DNA of 64,000 nt from Arenibacter sp. P308M17 (GCF_003426735.1 NZ_QVON01000008.1:62001-126000), one strand, 5' to 3'. Positions 45,198-53,985 are shown, counted from the stretch's first letter. The notes: generated by a model not told the origin, from the letters alone. A program made the numbers and translations.

Positions 45198-46109
45198 TTA
45201 TATGACCTGGAATCCAGCGAACTGGTCTAAATATTCCTTGACTTTTTCCCTTTCCCTGTTTTCAAATTTTCTCAGTGGTAGGGCCATATGGTCCTCGCAG
45301 ATATCCATTACCGATAGGGCACATTTGATGCCCTTGGTTATTCTGGAAGCATTCTTGCCCACACAATAAATACTGTTGTTAACAAATGCCACCTTAGAGC
45401 GCAGTATTTTTATGTCTTCCAAATTATTGGCCAGTGAGGCATTATATAGATCGACAAATAATTCTGGCAGGAAGTTAGCGCCCCCTGCAACGGCCCCATG
45501 ACCACCATAAATGATGGTTTCCGGTAAAAACATTTCGGTGCCCACAATGATGGAAAATTCCGGGCTCTCCTTAAAAGCTTCGATCAATGAGTAGAAATAG
45601 GACATGTCGCCAGAGCTGTCCTTAATACCTATGGCACCCAATTCCTTAGCTTTTTTTACGGTCTCTAGGGAAAGGTGTAGTTTGGTGCAACTTGGCATAT
45701 TGTACATCATTACGGGCAAGGGCAATTGCGGAATTAAGCGCTCCAAATAGTTCATCATTTCCTCTTGCGATATGGGAAGATAATAAGGTGGGGCTACCAC
45801 CACGGCATCTGCCCCGGCTTCTTTGGAGTGGGCCGCAATGTCCAGGGAGCCATCAAAGGAGGTGTCGGTAATTCCTACCAGTACGGGTACCCTACCCCCT
45901 ATAAATGTACAGGCCTTTGTAATAAGTTCCTTTCGCAATGCATAACTAAGACTGGGAGCTTCCCCATTGGTTCCCAAAAGGAATATACCGTGTACCCCGC
46001 CATTTATAAGGTGCTCTATGAGCCTTTCCAATCCTTTTACATCTAAACCGCCGTCCACGTTAAGAGGGGTTACCATTGGAGGGATGATTCCTTTTAATTC
46101 TAATGCCAT
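45198..46109 (-). CDS. DHDPS/N-acetylneuraminate-lyase-family aldolase
   Basis: This 303-residue cytoplasmic TIM-barrel class I aldolase keeps every hallmark: GTNGE at 46-50, Tyr136 in MMYNMPS, and the Schiff-base lysine Lys163 in GIKDSSGDMSYF. Members cleave or form pyruvate adducts (sialic acid, 2-keto-3-deoxy acids, dihydrodipicolinate). With the neighbouring oxidoreductase and secreted glycosidase-like genes, catabolic cleavage of a keto-deoxy acid is more likely than lysine synthesis. It starts a transcription unit after a terminator hairpin at 46144-46197. Confidence 0.9.
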   Translation of the reverse strand: MALELKGIIPPMVTPLNVDGGLDVKGLERLIEHLINGGVHGIFLLGTNGEAPSLSYALRKELITKACTFIGGRVPVLVGITDTSFDGSLDIAAHSKEAGADAVVVAPPYYLPISQEEMMNYLERLIPQLPLPVMMYNMPSCTKLHLSLETVKKAKELGAIGIKDSSGDMSYFYSLIEAFKESPEFSIIVGTEMFLPETIIYGGHGAVAGGANFLPELFVDLYNASLANNLEDIKILRSKVAFVNNSIYCVGKNASRITKGIKCALSVMDICEDHMALPLRKFENREREKVKEYLDQFAGFQVI

Positions 46110-46143
46110 ATATTATATTTAACAGGACAAAGTAACTTTAAAA

Positions 46144-46197
46144 GGCAAGGGTGTACCACTATTATATTATTTAAAACAGATAATATATTGACCCTTG
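46144..46197 (-). terminator. Terminator after the divergent DHDPS-like gene
   Basis: GCAAGGGT (46144-46151) pairs with ACCCTTGC (46190-46197), with a long A/T stem inside. On the minus strand it is followed by CCTTTTAAAG, a short U-run. It lies ~65 bp past the stop of the gene ending at 46263 and before the next minus-strand gene, splitting the cluster into two transcripts. Confidence 0.65.
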
Positions 46198-46262
46198 CGT
46201 ATTTTATGTCAAAGTGATGTTGGATAGTGTTTAGGCCGTATTTGCCATGGGTATATCCAAGA

Positions 46263-47195
46263 TCAATAGTTATGGCCATTTTGGACCTTAAGCTGGTTTT
46301 CAAGGTAAATTATGGTGTCTATATGTTTGTCCGCCAATTTTTTATGTATGGCATCAAAGGGAAGGATAGGATTTCGAACAATGGGGGTGTTGTAAATGCC
46401 TTGCCGGTACAATAACCGTTTAAAGAAATGAATGGAAATGTCCAAATGTTGATTGGAAAAGGCCAGTACTGGAATTATTTTCCCGAACAGGGCTTCCGCT
46501 TCTTCCGTTCTACCTTCTGTAAACATCCGGTATATGGCAGTATAAATGAAATGCATTCCAGTAGGCATAAAAGCATGTACGCCCCTTTGAAGCCCTTCCA
46601 TCATTTGGGTAACCGCCCAGCCCCCACTTACGTTCAATTTTCCATGTGTGAGTTCTAGAATTCTGGAATATTTGGGTCCGGCAGGAACGGTTTCGATCTT
46701 TAGACATTGGAAGGCGGCCACCTTATCGAATAAATCCACTATAAGGGCATCCGAAAGGCCATACCCTGTAGCATCCCAATCTTGTAGCATGATCATTTCC
46801 GGGTCAAGGGCAGCCAATTCCATAAAATGTTTTCTGAACTGTTGTTCCTCTATAAAAGGTATTTGGAACAGCACATTTTTACAACCTATTCGCATATAGG
46901 CCTGAAGCAGTTCCTTGCTTTTGGACAGATCCTGTTCCCCGGCACCTCCAATAACCGGAATTTTGTCCCCTACGGTTTCCAATACCGTAGATAGCATTTC
47001 CAATCTTTCCGAAGGGGATAATCTATATACTTCCGCTGCCATAGCAGGCACCAATATTCCGGCAACCCTGGCCCTTAATGCCTCCTCTACATTGCACTTT
47101 AAGGCGGCATGGTCAATGGTATTCTCCTTGGTAAAGGGAGTATTTAGTACGCTAACAATTCCCTTTAGGGGGAAGGGTTCCTCTTGGGAAAACAT
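46263..47195 (-). CDS. Divergent DHDPS-fold protein (retains lysine, lacks YNxP and GTTGE motifs)
   Basis: This ~310-residue TIM-barrel protein belongs to the DHDPS/NAL superfamily by order of segments (GIVSVLNTPFTKENTIDHAAL ... PVIGGAGEQDLSKSKELLQAYMRIGCKNVLF ... SGGWAVTQMMEGLQRGVHAFMPTG). The Schiff-base lysine appears to be Lys166 (QCLKIETVPAG). Where typical members have GTTGE it reads PAMAAE, and where they have the proton-relay tyrosine (YNxP) it reads LQDWDATG. The chemistry is therefore probably not a standard pyruvate aldolase; a dehydratase or decarboxylase is possible. The ATG at 47195 follows the upstream stop by 4 nt; an ATG at 47222 would overlap that gene. Confidence 0.8.
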   Translation of the reverse strand: MFSQEEPFPLKGIVSVLNTPFTKENTIDHAALKCNVEEALRARVAGILVPAMAAEVYRLSPSERLEMLSTVLETVGDKIPVIGGAGEQDLSKSKELLQAYMRIGCKNVLFQIPFIEEQQFRKHFMELAALDPEMIMLQDWDATGYGLSDALIVDLFDKVAAFQCLKIETVPAGPKYSRILELTHGKLNVSGGWAVTQMMEGLQRGVHAFMPTGMHFIYTAIYRMFTEGRTEEAEALFGKIIPVLAFSNQHLDISIHFFKRLLYRQGIYNTPIVRNPILPFDAIHKKLADKHIDTIIYLENQLKVQNGHNY

Positions 47196-47199
47196 CTTA

Positions 47200-49539
47200 T
47201 TATTGTTTAATAAGCCAGACATCGGTTACTCGAGATTGTTTTCTCCAATTGAGGTGTTCCTCATCGGGCTTGTCAAAGCTTATTTTTAGCTGTCCGTCCT
47301 TGATCAACTCTTTCGGAAGTGGAAACTCCTTGAACTCCTCAAAGCCCTTTTCGTATTTGGTAGGTGATAGACGTTCTCCATTGGCTCTTAAAAGGGCCTC
47401 TCCATAACCTGATACTCGAATTAAATAATTGGAATCCGGATTCAACCCTTGGTATTCCAGGGTAGGGGTAAATTGGAACAATTGGGTAGAGAGCCGCTTT
47501 CTGCTTAAACCATCGTTTTCCCAAAGGAAGTCTATGGCATCATCTGTTTTTGAGGTTACATGTCTGGCATCTGCACTGGAAATATTGTCGTAAAAACTAC
47601 CTTCGCCCGGAGATTCATAGTTTTTGATAAATTCTAGTCGCGCCAGCTTTTCGGCTTCCGACTTATATTTACCAATTTTTTTAAATTCATCTTCCAGCCA
47701 CCATCTATTATTAAGGGGATAATCTATAAAATCCAAAATGGCCCCTCTTTCCGCACTACGTGCCTGATATTTTTCCACGCTGGTCTGAGCCCCTATGGAT
47801 TGAAATAGTTTTTCACCATATTCAAAAACCTTTTCCTTCAGGTCTTGGGAGACCAATTCGGTATCTGCCTTATGGATATGCTGTAGGGCATCGCCCATGG
47901 CTTTATCGGCCCCAATGGTATTGGCCTGTGCCAATATTTCATAAGCTTCGGCCTCCAGCCTTTTTTCGTAGGCAAGTCGGTCTTTTATATAAGCATCGTA
48001 ATAGGCCCGCATGATCAACTGCTGCCACCTCCAATTCTTTTCCAGCTCAGGGTTGTTTTCTTCCAAGCTTTTCCATAAGGATAAGGTTTTTTTAATGGAT
48101 TCGTTTTCCAAAATGGGTCCGTCCCAATTCTTTTCCAGATCAAATATGCCTTGGGCCGCTTTTGCGGCCACCTTGGAGCCAAAGAAGAATTGGGCATATT
48201 CATGAATGATATCTTTGGGATTTTTCTTGGAATCCCAGCCCAATTGGCTCCATAGTACTTTATTAACATCGTCATGGGAACCATCGGAATAGGTAATAAA
48301 GCCATCGGTATATTTGATGTCCCTGTTAAATAGTTGGGTATACATAATTGGTTGAGGATTTATCGGTTCCCTTCCCAGGGTCAATGCATATGCCTGATCC
48401 CAATTATCTACCGGATAATGGCATCTTACGGTGTGGGTTATATCCGGATAAAAGCGGTGCAGGTATTTTTTCGGCAACATTTCCCGTTCCAATTCTATGG
48501 GCGGACTACTGGGACCATAGACAACTCCCTTGAGCCAATCAGGGCTTTCGGAATTTAGGTAATTAAAAAAATATTCCACTTTTTCCTTGTTAAAACCTTG
48601 TAATGAAACCCATATACCGGCATTTGGATGGTATTTGTGCAATATCTCCGACAAATCGTATAAATAAGGTATTAGTTGGGCAGGATGGTTTTCTCCTGGA
48701 TCCCCTCCCGGAACAAATACTCCGTCCAATCTTGGGCATTTTGCGTAAAATGCTTCCTGCTCCGCAAGTCCGTCCTGATGGGCATTTGTTAGGGTCAGGT
48801 CGTGTGGGGCCGGCGTCCAGACCCAATAATCGGCATCGTATTTCTCACATATTTTGCTTAGTTCCACTTCCATGACCTGGGGATCTACCTTAAAATGTGG
48901 ACTTGAATCGGGTTCTTGAAAAGGAATGTTTTCAAAACTATTGGCCCCAAAAAGTACTTGTTCCCTAAAATGCTGATCAAACTGCTCAATGGTCCAGGCA
49001 TCCCAGGAATTGGCCGTGTTCCTATATCCGAATTGATGCCCACGAAGGGCGTATTCCGGGGATTCGGAAAAATCAATATTGGGGTTCAGCGTTATTTTGC
49101 CGTTTTCCATTTTGGCCGTTCTCAATAGTTTGCCAATTCCGTAGAGCACTCCTCTTGCGTCTGCCCCTATGATCCATAAGGTATTCTGATTATCTGTTAC
49201 CTCATGAAAAATACGATAGCCTTCTTTTTTTAATTCGGGGGTATTTTCCCCATCACGGGCCGGTACTTTTGTTCCTAACAATTCCTTTTCGTTCGCCAAG
49301 GCCAAGGCAATGTTGGTTTTGTTGTCCCAACTGTTGTTTAATCCGAGTTGAAGGTCGGTTCGTTTTTTAATTTCTTCCACCAGGATATTAGCGGCCGTTT
49401 CTTGGATGGGAGATGTAATCTGGGCCGATATCACAATGTTTGCTTGGGAAAGATCCAAGGTTTTGGGCTGTTCCTTTTTGCAGGAAAGCATAATGCCAAT
49501 ACCCATCAGTACCAACCAAAATCTCAATTGTTTTTTCAT
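47200..49539 (-). CDS. Large secreted GH20/GH67-like lipoprotein, function unknown
   Basis: This 779-residue lipoprotein (lipobox GIMLSCKKE) has an N-terminal alpha/beta domain at ~30-130 like the non-catalytic domain of GH20 hexosaminidases and GH67 alpha-glucuronidases (ANIVISAQITSPIQETAANILVEEIKKRT ... GADARGVLYGIGKLLR). A TIM-barrel-like region is at ~145-480 (YALRGHQFGYRNTANSWDAW, DADYWVWTPAPHD, GVFVPGGDPGENHP, GIWVSLQGFN, GDP-E near 280). A helical part follows, then a C-terminal beta domain ending IKISFDKP-type sequence. The exact family is not recognised. It is the main exported candidate hydrolase of this minus-strand operon, and the two aldolase-like genes downstream could use its product. 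Confidence 0.75.
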   Translation of the reverse strand: MKKQLRFWLVLMGIGIMLSCKKEQPKTLDLSQANIVISAQITSPIQETAANILVEEIKKRTDLQLGLNNSWDNKTNIALALANEKELLGTKVPARDGENTPELKKEGYRIFHEVTDNQNTLWIIGADARGVLYGIGKLLRTAKMENGKITLNPNIDFSESPEYALRGHQFGYRNTANSWDAWTIEQFDQHFREQVLFGANSFENIPFQEPDSSPHFKVDPQVMEVELSKICEKYDADYWVWTPAPHDLTLTNAHQDGLAEQEAFYAKCPRLDGVFVPGGDPGENHPAQLIPYLYDLSEILHKYHPNAGIWVSLQGFNKEKVEYFFNYLNSESPDWLKGVVYGPSSPPIELEREMLPKKYLHRFYPDITHTVRCHYPVDNWDQAYALTLGREPINPQPIMYTQLFNRDIKYTDGFITYSDGSHDDVNKVLWSQLGWDSKKNPKDIIHEYAQFFFGSKVAAKAAQGIFDLEKNWDGPILENESIKKTLSLWKSLEENNPELEKNWRWQQLIMRAYYDAYIKDRLAYEKRLEAEAYEILAQANTIGADKAMGDALQHIHKADTELVSQDLKEKVFEYGEKLFQSIGAQTSVEKYQARSAERGAILDFIDYPLNNRWWLEDEFKKIGKYKSEAEKLARLEFIKNYESPGEGSFYDNISSADARHVTSKTDDAIDFLWENDGLSRKRLSTQLFQFTPTLEYQGLNPDSNYLIRVSGYGEALLRANGERLSPTKYEKGFEEFKEFPLPKELIKDGQLKISFDKPDEEHLNWRKQSRVTDVWLIKQ

Positions 49540-49585
49540 TTTGTGAGTTTTTCTAAATTATAATATTTTTTATCAGTGCATGGTT

Positions 49586-50281
49586 CTAATCGATATCCTT
49601 TACACATCGTATGCCAACAGGGTATACGTGTATTTTTTCCGGTAACACATAATAGCGTTGTGAGGTGCGGATAAAGGAGTGGTTGTTAAAATTGGATCCG
49701 CCCCGCATTACTTTGTAGGTTTCACCATATTGTTCCATGGGTACGGTATTGCCAGGGTAGGGTTTATACCAGTCCGATGTCCATTCCCACACCCCCCCGG
49801 CCATATCATAGCAACCATATGGACTTGCAGGCTTGGCAATGGAAGTTCCGCGTGTCTCTTTTTGGTCCCACACAACATAGGTATTGTCATAGGTGTCTCC
49901 CCAAGGAAATATTCGGCCATCGATACCCCTGGCCGCCTTTTCCCATTCTTTTTCCGTGGGCAGACGTTTCCCTGCCCATTTAGCATAGGCGTCCGCTTTA
50001 GACCAGGTGACAACTGCAGCATTGTTCTTTTTTTCCGGAGGGTATTTAAAAGTAGGGTCAAATTTGGCAAACTCCGTATTGCTAACCTCGTACGTATCTA
50101 TAAAGAACGCCTTTGTGCTTGCAATTTGTTGTGGTCTTTCATCCGGATCGCCATAGGTACTGCCCATAATGAACTCTCCGGCGGGAACATAAACCATTCC
50201 ATCGGGCGGAGTGGGATTTTCCTGCCCAACAACATAAAGTATAGGTATTAATAAAGTGAGGAGGGTTAAATGAGATTTCAT
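49586..50281 (-). CDS. SUMF1/FGE-fold secreted protein lacking maturase cysteines
   Basis: This ~231-residue protein has a Sec signal (LTLLTLLIPILYVVGQ) and then a SUMF1 domain: GMVYVPAGEFIMGSTYGDPDERPQQ, FFIDTYEVSNTEFAKF, VTWSKADAYAKWAGKRLPTEKEWEKAARG, YGCYDMAGGVWEWTSDWY, KVMRGGSNFNNHSFIRTS and GIRCVKD. A true formylglycine-generating enzyme has two catalytic cysteines in the segment after GGS; here that segment (NNHSFIRTSQRYYVLPEK) has none. It is therefore unlikely to mature the window's sulfatases and is more likely a binding or structural protein of the operon. The ATG at 50281 is preferred over 50308 because it begins the leader and avoids overlapping the upstream gene. Confidence 0.85.
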   Translation of the reverse strand: MKSHLTLLTLLIPILYVVGQENPTPPDGMVYVPAGEFIMGSTYGDPDERPQQIASTKAFFIDTYEVSNTEFAKFDPTFKYPPEKKNNAAVVTWSKADAYAKWAGKRLPTEKEWEKAARGIDGRIFPWGDTYDNTYVVWDQKETRGTSIAKPASPYGCYDMAGGVWEWTSDWYKPYPGNTVPMEQYGETYKVMRGGSNFNNHSFIRTSQRYYVLPEKIHVYPVGIRCVKDID

Positions 50282-50301
50282 ACGCTTCCTATTATTTGAG
50301 A

Positions 50302-51522
50302 TTACCATTTTTCATCAATTATTCCGTAATACCTACCAAACCAATAATTTCTGATCATGGCGGCTGCAGTATGCTCTTCCTCGGAACGCACTATTTTAAA
50401 ACTACCGTCTTTTTGTGGAATTTTAAATTCCCTGCTAGTGCGTTCAAATCCCCACATGTCCTTAATGCCCTGCTTTTTCTCTTCGGTAAAAATGTCCTCC
50501 CCAGTAAGTACCTTATAGACCATTAAAAACCAGATATTGCTTTCCCAAGTAAATTCTATATCCTTCCAATCGTACCAATGTCTGTTTAAATTCATTCTGT
50601 ATTTATTGAGTAGATCGGGATCGGTCTCTAAACGCATCACCATATAGAGGGAACGGGCAGCGTGGTAATCGTCCCCTACATTGCGCCATTCTTTAGGGAA
50701 TAGTATTTTGGAATTAATTTGGTGGTCGTCATAATGATAGCGATCTATAAGCATGTGGTAAGCGGCATTGTAACGTTCCTTTCCGGTAATATGATGGGTA
50801 ACCTTAAGGGCGGCCAACATTTCCAATGAGTTGAGTTCCTGGTGCGGAAGGTTGGGACAGAAATTGCCCCACAAGGTCATTTTTCCGTCAAGATCCGTAA
50901 GCTTAAAATTGTTGTCCACTACCCGCCCAATAAATCGATCTAGGAGACCGGCTGCTTTCTCCTTGTATTCTGCATCGGCACATAATTCCCAAAATGTTCC
51001 CACGCCGTAAAATATGGAAGTGAACTTATCTGCGCTTAAATCCCCCAGCCATCGGTAACCGGGTATGGAGGACGATGGGTGCCATTCATGGTACCAAAAG
51101 ACCTCTTCGTGCCAAAGGGGTTGGCTGGTCCTATTGAAGCTACGCGCTACCAATCCTTCAACACCTGTTACTTTTTCCAATTTTAGTATGGCTTCAAAGA
51201 TGTCATTGGCTATTTTCTTGTCCCTCGGGTCTCCTGTAATGGCATACTTATGGGAATAGGCGGCCAACATTTCGGAAGTGGGATCAAGACAATCGGCCTG
51301 GGAACCTACTATAGGCTGCTCCAGTCCGGCAGGAGGAAAAATAACGTGCTGCATTATGGCGCCTTCGTTCCAGTGGTTGCCAAGCATCAACCTATCAAAC
51401 ATTTCCACCTTTTTGTATAATGGGTCTGTTTTCTTTGGGAATTCATTTACTTTTTGGGCAAGCAGTCCATGGCTTAAAAAAATGAAAACCGTAACCAAGG
51501 GCAATAATGAATATTTAAACAT
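50302..51522 (-). CDS. Secreted alpha/alpha-toroid-like protein, function unknown
   Basis: This 406-residue protein has a Sec signal (LLPLVTVFIFLSHGLLAQ). It is helical and rich in aromatic residues, with repeated helix pairs typical of (alpha/alpha)6 glycosidases and lyases: SEMLAAYSHKYAITGDPRDKKIANDIFEAI, VFWYHEWHPSSSIPGYRWLGDLSADKFTSIFYGV, WELCADAEYKEKAAGLLDRF and NSLEMLAALKVTHHITGKERYNAAYHMLIDRY. I do not recognise the family. It is the first gene of the minus-strand operon, upstream of the SUMF1-like and GH20/GH67-like genes, so a role in glycan degradation is likely but unproven. The upstream 51523-51750 stretch is very AT-rich and should hold the promoter. Confidence 0.75.
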   Translation of the reverse strand: MFKYSLLPLVTVFIFLSHGLLAQKVNEFPKKTDPLYKKVEMFDRLMLGNHWNEGAIMQHVIFPPAGLEQPIVGSQADCLDPTSEMLAAYSHKYAITGDPRDKKIANDIFEAILKLEKVTGVEGLVARSFNRTSQPLWHEEVFWYHEWHPSSSIPGYRWLGDLSADKFTSIFYGVGTFWELCADAEYKEKAAGLLDRFIGRVVDNNFKLTDLDGKMTLWGNFCPNLPHQELNSLEMLAALKVTHHITGKERYNAAYHMLIDRYHYDDHQINSKILFPKEWRNVGDDYHAARSLYMVMRLETDPDLLNKYRMNLNRHWYDWKDIEFTWESNIWFLMVYKVLTGEDIFTEEKKQGIKDMWGFERTSREFKIPQKDGSFKIVRSEEEHTAAAMIRNYWFGRYYGIIDEKW

Positions 51523-51921
51523 GGCTATTTCCTTTTGTAAGCATTTAAGTTTTGGTTGAAATGATTTTTGCTATAATTCTATGTGGCCCATTATACTCTT
51601 GGTGTTTCGTAAAGAATATACATTAAGCGCGTTTATTCTTTCTTCATTACATTAATGAAATAATATTAACTCAATTTAATGAATAAAACCAATAAAATAT
51701 TAGTTGAGGTTAATATATAATGCATATTAAGTAATATATATTATATGACACTTGCTAGAGGGGCTGCTTTTAAAATTGGTCCTGGGCAACCAAGGGAATT
51801 TTGTCGCTAGTTGGAGCTTACCTCCTGTACCTCTTTGTTGTTTTTTGGCCGTCATTTGGATTTCAACGCTTTCTAAGTTAATCTATAAGGGTTGGCAAAT
51901 ATTTTTAGGGAAAATGTCATG

Positions 51922-51942
51922 TGTAACAAAAGTTGCTGTGGA
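51922..51942. promoter_or_regulatory. 21-bp motif upstream of rhodanese, shared with the SQR-like gene
   Basis: TGTAACAAAAGTTGCTGTGG followed by A occurs here, 131 bp before the rhodanese ATG. The same 21 bases, with a single A-to-T change, occur at 62325-62345, 112 bp before the SQR-like gene. The core GTAACA..TGTTGC is a near-palindrome. This is probably an operator or activator site for sulfur-responsive genes. The rest of the 551-bp gap (51523-52073) is AT-rich; an 86-codon open frame there is not convincing. Confidence 0.6.
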
Positions 51943-52073
51943 CAAAAAATGGCCGGCCTATCTTTACGGTATAAATGTTTTGGTTGGTTGTATAAGGAAA
52001 CGGTCATTGTAAAAGGTGGCGGTTTCCTTTTTTTGAACTAGGACTTTGGAATAACTCAAAAAAAAGAAATAAT

Positions 52074-52418
52074 ATGTCTATTTTTAGTACACTTTTCGGA
52101 ACAAGACAGGAGAAATCGGATAAAATTGAAATTTTGGATCAAGCCGACTTTTCAGCCGCCATAGCGGGTAAAAAAGTACAACTTATTGATGTTCGTACGC
52201 CTAATGAATATGCTGACGGTCATATAAAAAATGCCGTAAATGTTGACTTTTTCAATGCCGCTGGCTTTGAAAGATACTGTGAAAAAATGTCCAGGGAAAA
52301 GCCAGTGTACCTATATTGTCATTCCGGTGCAAGAAGCCGGAGAGCGGCGCATAAATTGATCGGTATGGGTTTTGAAAAAGTGGTTGATCTAAAGGGAGGC
52401 TACATGGCTTGGAGATAA
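52074..52418 (+). CDS. Single-domain rhodanese (sulfurtransferase)
   Basis: This 114-residue cytoplasmic protein is one rhodanese domain: VQLIDVRTPNEYADGHIKNAVNVDFF at ~36-61, and the active-site loop C82-H-S-G-A-R-S (YLYCHSGARSRRAAHKLIGMGFEKVVDLKGG). The six-residue loop after Cys82 fits a sulfur rather than phosphate substrate. It would carry persulfide sulfur from thiosulfate or sulfide oxidation. Its upstream motif is shared with the SQR-like gene at 62458, which suggests common regulation. It is not in an operon; a 250-bp leader with repeats precedes the next gene. Confidence 0.93.
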   Translation: MSIFSTLFGTRQEKSDKIEILDQADFSAAIAGKKVQLIDVRTPNEYADGHIKNAVNVDFFNAAGFERYCEKMSREKPVYLYCHSGARSRRAAHKLIGMGFEKVVDLKGGYMAWR

Positions 52419-52497
52419 TGTCCTTGCTATGGGGAACATATAAGTATGGCTTAAATTAATGGTATGAAATGAGCCATAACAATAAAATGGATACCAA

Positions 52498-52511
52498 CCG
52501 ATAATTATCGG
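52498..52511. repeat. CCGATAATTATCGG palindrome, copy 2
   Basis: The same 14-bp perfect palindrome plus GAC as at 34241-34254, here 71 bp before GC-rich repeat copy d. Confidence 0.55.
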
Positions 52512-52581
52512 GACAAAATGTTAATAGGCGAAATCGAAGATTCATGAACTCCATTAAAAATAAGTCATAATGATGTGAATA

Positions 52582-52645
52582 ATTACACCTGCCTGTCCGC
52601 CCGTTCCGGTACGGACGGGAACGAAGAAGTCGGGCAGGTCTGACC
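52582..52645 (+). repeat. GC-rich leader repeat, copy d
   Basis: TTACACCTGCCTGTCCGCCC, then GTTCCGGTACGGACGGGAAC, then GAAGAAGTCGGGCAGGTCTG and ACC. The outer arms CCTGCC and GGCAGG can also pair around the inner 7-bp stem. It ends 23 bp before the ATG of the two-heme cytochrome gene, in the sense direction. Confidence 0.7.
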
Positions 52646-52668
52646 ATTAAAAACATAAATAGTAACAG

Positions 52669-53730
52669 ATGAATAAGGATGGGGGCAGGAATAAATCCAA
52701 AATTATGAACATTATGAAATATCTATCTTTTTTTACTATTCTATTAATGACCCTAGCAAGCTGTAAGGAGGCTAATAAAACGGATAACAAATTGGTAGAA
52801 ACCAAGGTAGATAGCTCATCGGTAGATCGGGCAAAGATACATCCAGGGAAAAAGATTATGGAGACAGAGTGCTATTTATGTCACAATCCCAAAGCTTCCC
52901 AAGTCAGCATGATTGCCCCTCCCATGGTGGCCATTAAGAGGCACTATATAGATTCAACGACTACTAAGGAACAATTCATAGAAGCTATTGTGGCTTGGAT
53001 CAATGATCCACAGGAGGAAAAATCCAAAATGCCCGGTGCACTTAATAGATTTGGTATAATGCCCTATCAACCCTATCCCGAAGAAACCATTGGCCTTATT
53101 GCCGAATACATGTATGATTATGAAATTGCACAACCTGAATGGTTCAATGAACATTATCAGAGGGAGCACGGAAGAAGAATGGGTAAAGGAAAAGGTATGG
53201 AAAAAGGAATGGACCCCGTTTCAAAACATGGATTACAACAGGATTATGGAGATATAGGTCTGGGTTATGCCTTGGCTGCCAAAGCGGCATTGGGGGAAAA
53301 TCTAATGAAGGCCATACAGGAAAAAGGTACGGATGGAGCCGTAGCATTTTGTAACCTTCGTGCCATAGAATTAACAGATAGTATTTCAGTAATGAACAAT
53401 GCCCAGATTAAAAGGGTCTCCGATAAAGCTAGAAATCCCCTGAATAAGGCCAACAAGGAGGAACTTGGATATATCACTACTTTTAAAGAGAAGCTTGCCT
53501 CCGGTATTGAAGTAGATCCCATTGTAGTTCCAGGCAACGAAGAAGTAACGGTATATTATCCTATAATTACAAATGCCATGTGCCTTCAATGCCATGGGAA
53601 ACCCAATGAACAGGTCAGGCCTTCCACAATGGCCACTTTAAGAAAATTATACCCGGAAGATAAGGCTGTCGGTTATAAAGTAAATGAGGTCCGCGGACTA
53701 TGGGGTGTGGTTTTTGATAAAAATAAGTAG
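52669..53730 (+). CDS. Cytochrome c fused to a Tll0287-like (DUF3365) heme domain, lipoprotein
   Basis: This up to 353-residue periplasmic lipoprotein (TLLMTLASCKEAN lipobox) has two heme sites. The first, C-Y-L-C-H (~68-72), is in a class I cytochrome c domain at ~55-150 (GKKIMETECYLCH ... EETIGLIAEYMYDY). The second, C-L-Q-C-H (~306-310), is in a Tll0287-like sensor/heme domain at ~190-350 (LGENLMKAIQEKGTDGAVAFCNLRAIELTDSISVMNN ... YYPIITNAMCLQCHGKPNE). A glycine/lysine-rich linker joins them. It would accept or sense electrons in the periplasm, perhaps linked to the nearby sulfur genes. The ATGs at 52705 and 52714 are possible alternative starts nearer the leader. Confidence 0.85.
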   Translation: MNKDGGRNKSKIMNIMKYLSFFTILLMTLASCKEANKTDNKLVETKVDSSSVDRAKIHPGKKIMETECYLCHNPKASQVSMIAPPMVAIKRHYIDSTTTKEQFIEAIVAWINDPQEEKSKMPGALNRFGIMPYQPYPEETIGLIAEYMYDYEIAQPEWFNEHYQREHGRRMGKGKGMEKGMDPVSKHGLQQDYGDIGLGYALAAKAALGENLMKAIQEKGTDGAVAFCNLRAIELTDSISVMNNAQIKRVSDKARNPLNKANKEELGYITTFKEKLASGIEVDPIVVPGNEEVTVYYPIITNAMCLQCHGKPNEQVRPSTMATLRKLYPEDKAVGYKVNEVRGLWGVVFDKNK

Positions 53731-53985
53731 ATATTTCTTTTGGTCCTTTAGTTTTATAGATTGAATGTCCTTATTGCCTTGAGAAGAAAATGTACCTAAT
53801 TTCGATATCGGGCGTAGCGCTATTTAGCAAGAAATAAGAATGTGAAGGCATTTAATGAAAAGAATTTGTTTCACATAAAGCCCATATACTATCCCAAAAT
53901 ATATTTTATAAATGTTTGGAAATAAATTAAATAACAAAGAATTATTGGCATTGTCCTTTTGGAATTAAAAAAATTTGTACATTTA

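Noticed and set aside
49586-50281. Sulfatase maturase for the three sulfatases
   Set aside because: The two catalytic cysteines of formylglycine-generating enzymes are absent.
51752-52012. 86-codon open frame upstream of rhodanese
   Set aside because: No recognisable domain; it runs across the conserved 21-bp motif, and its composition is that of translated AT-rich spacer.
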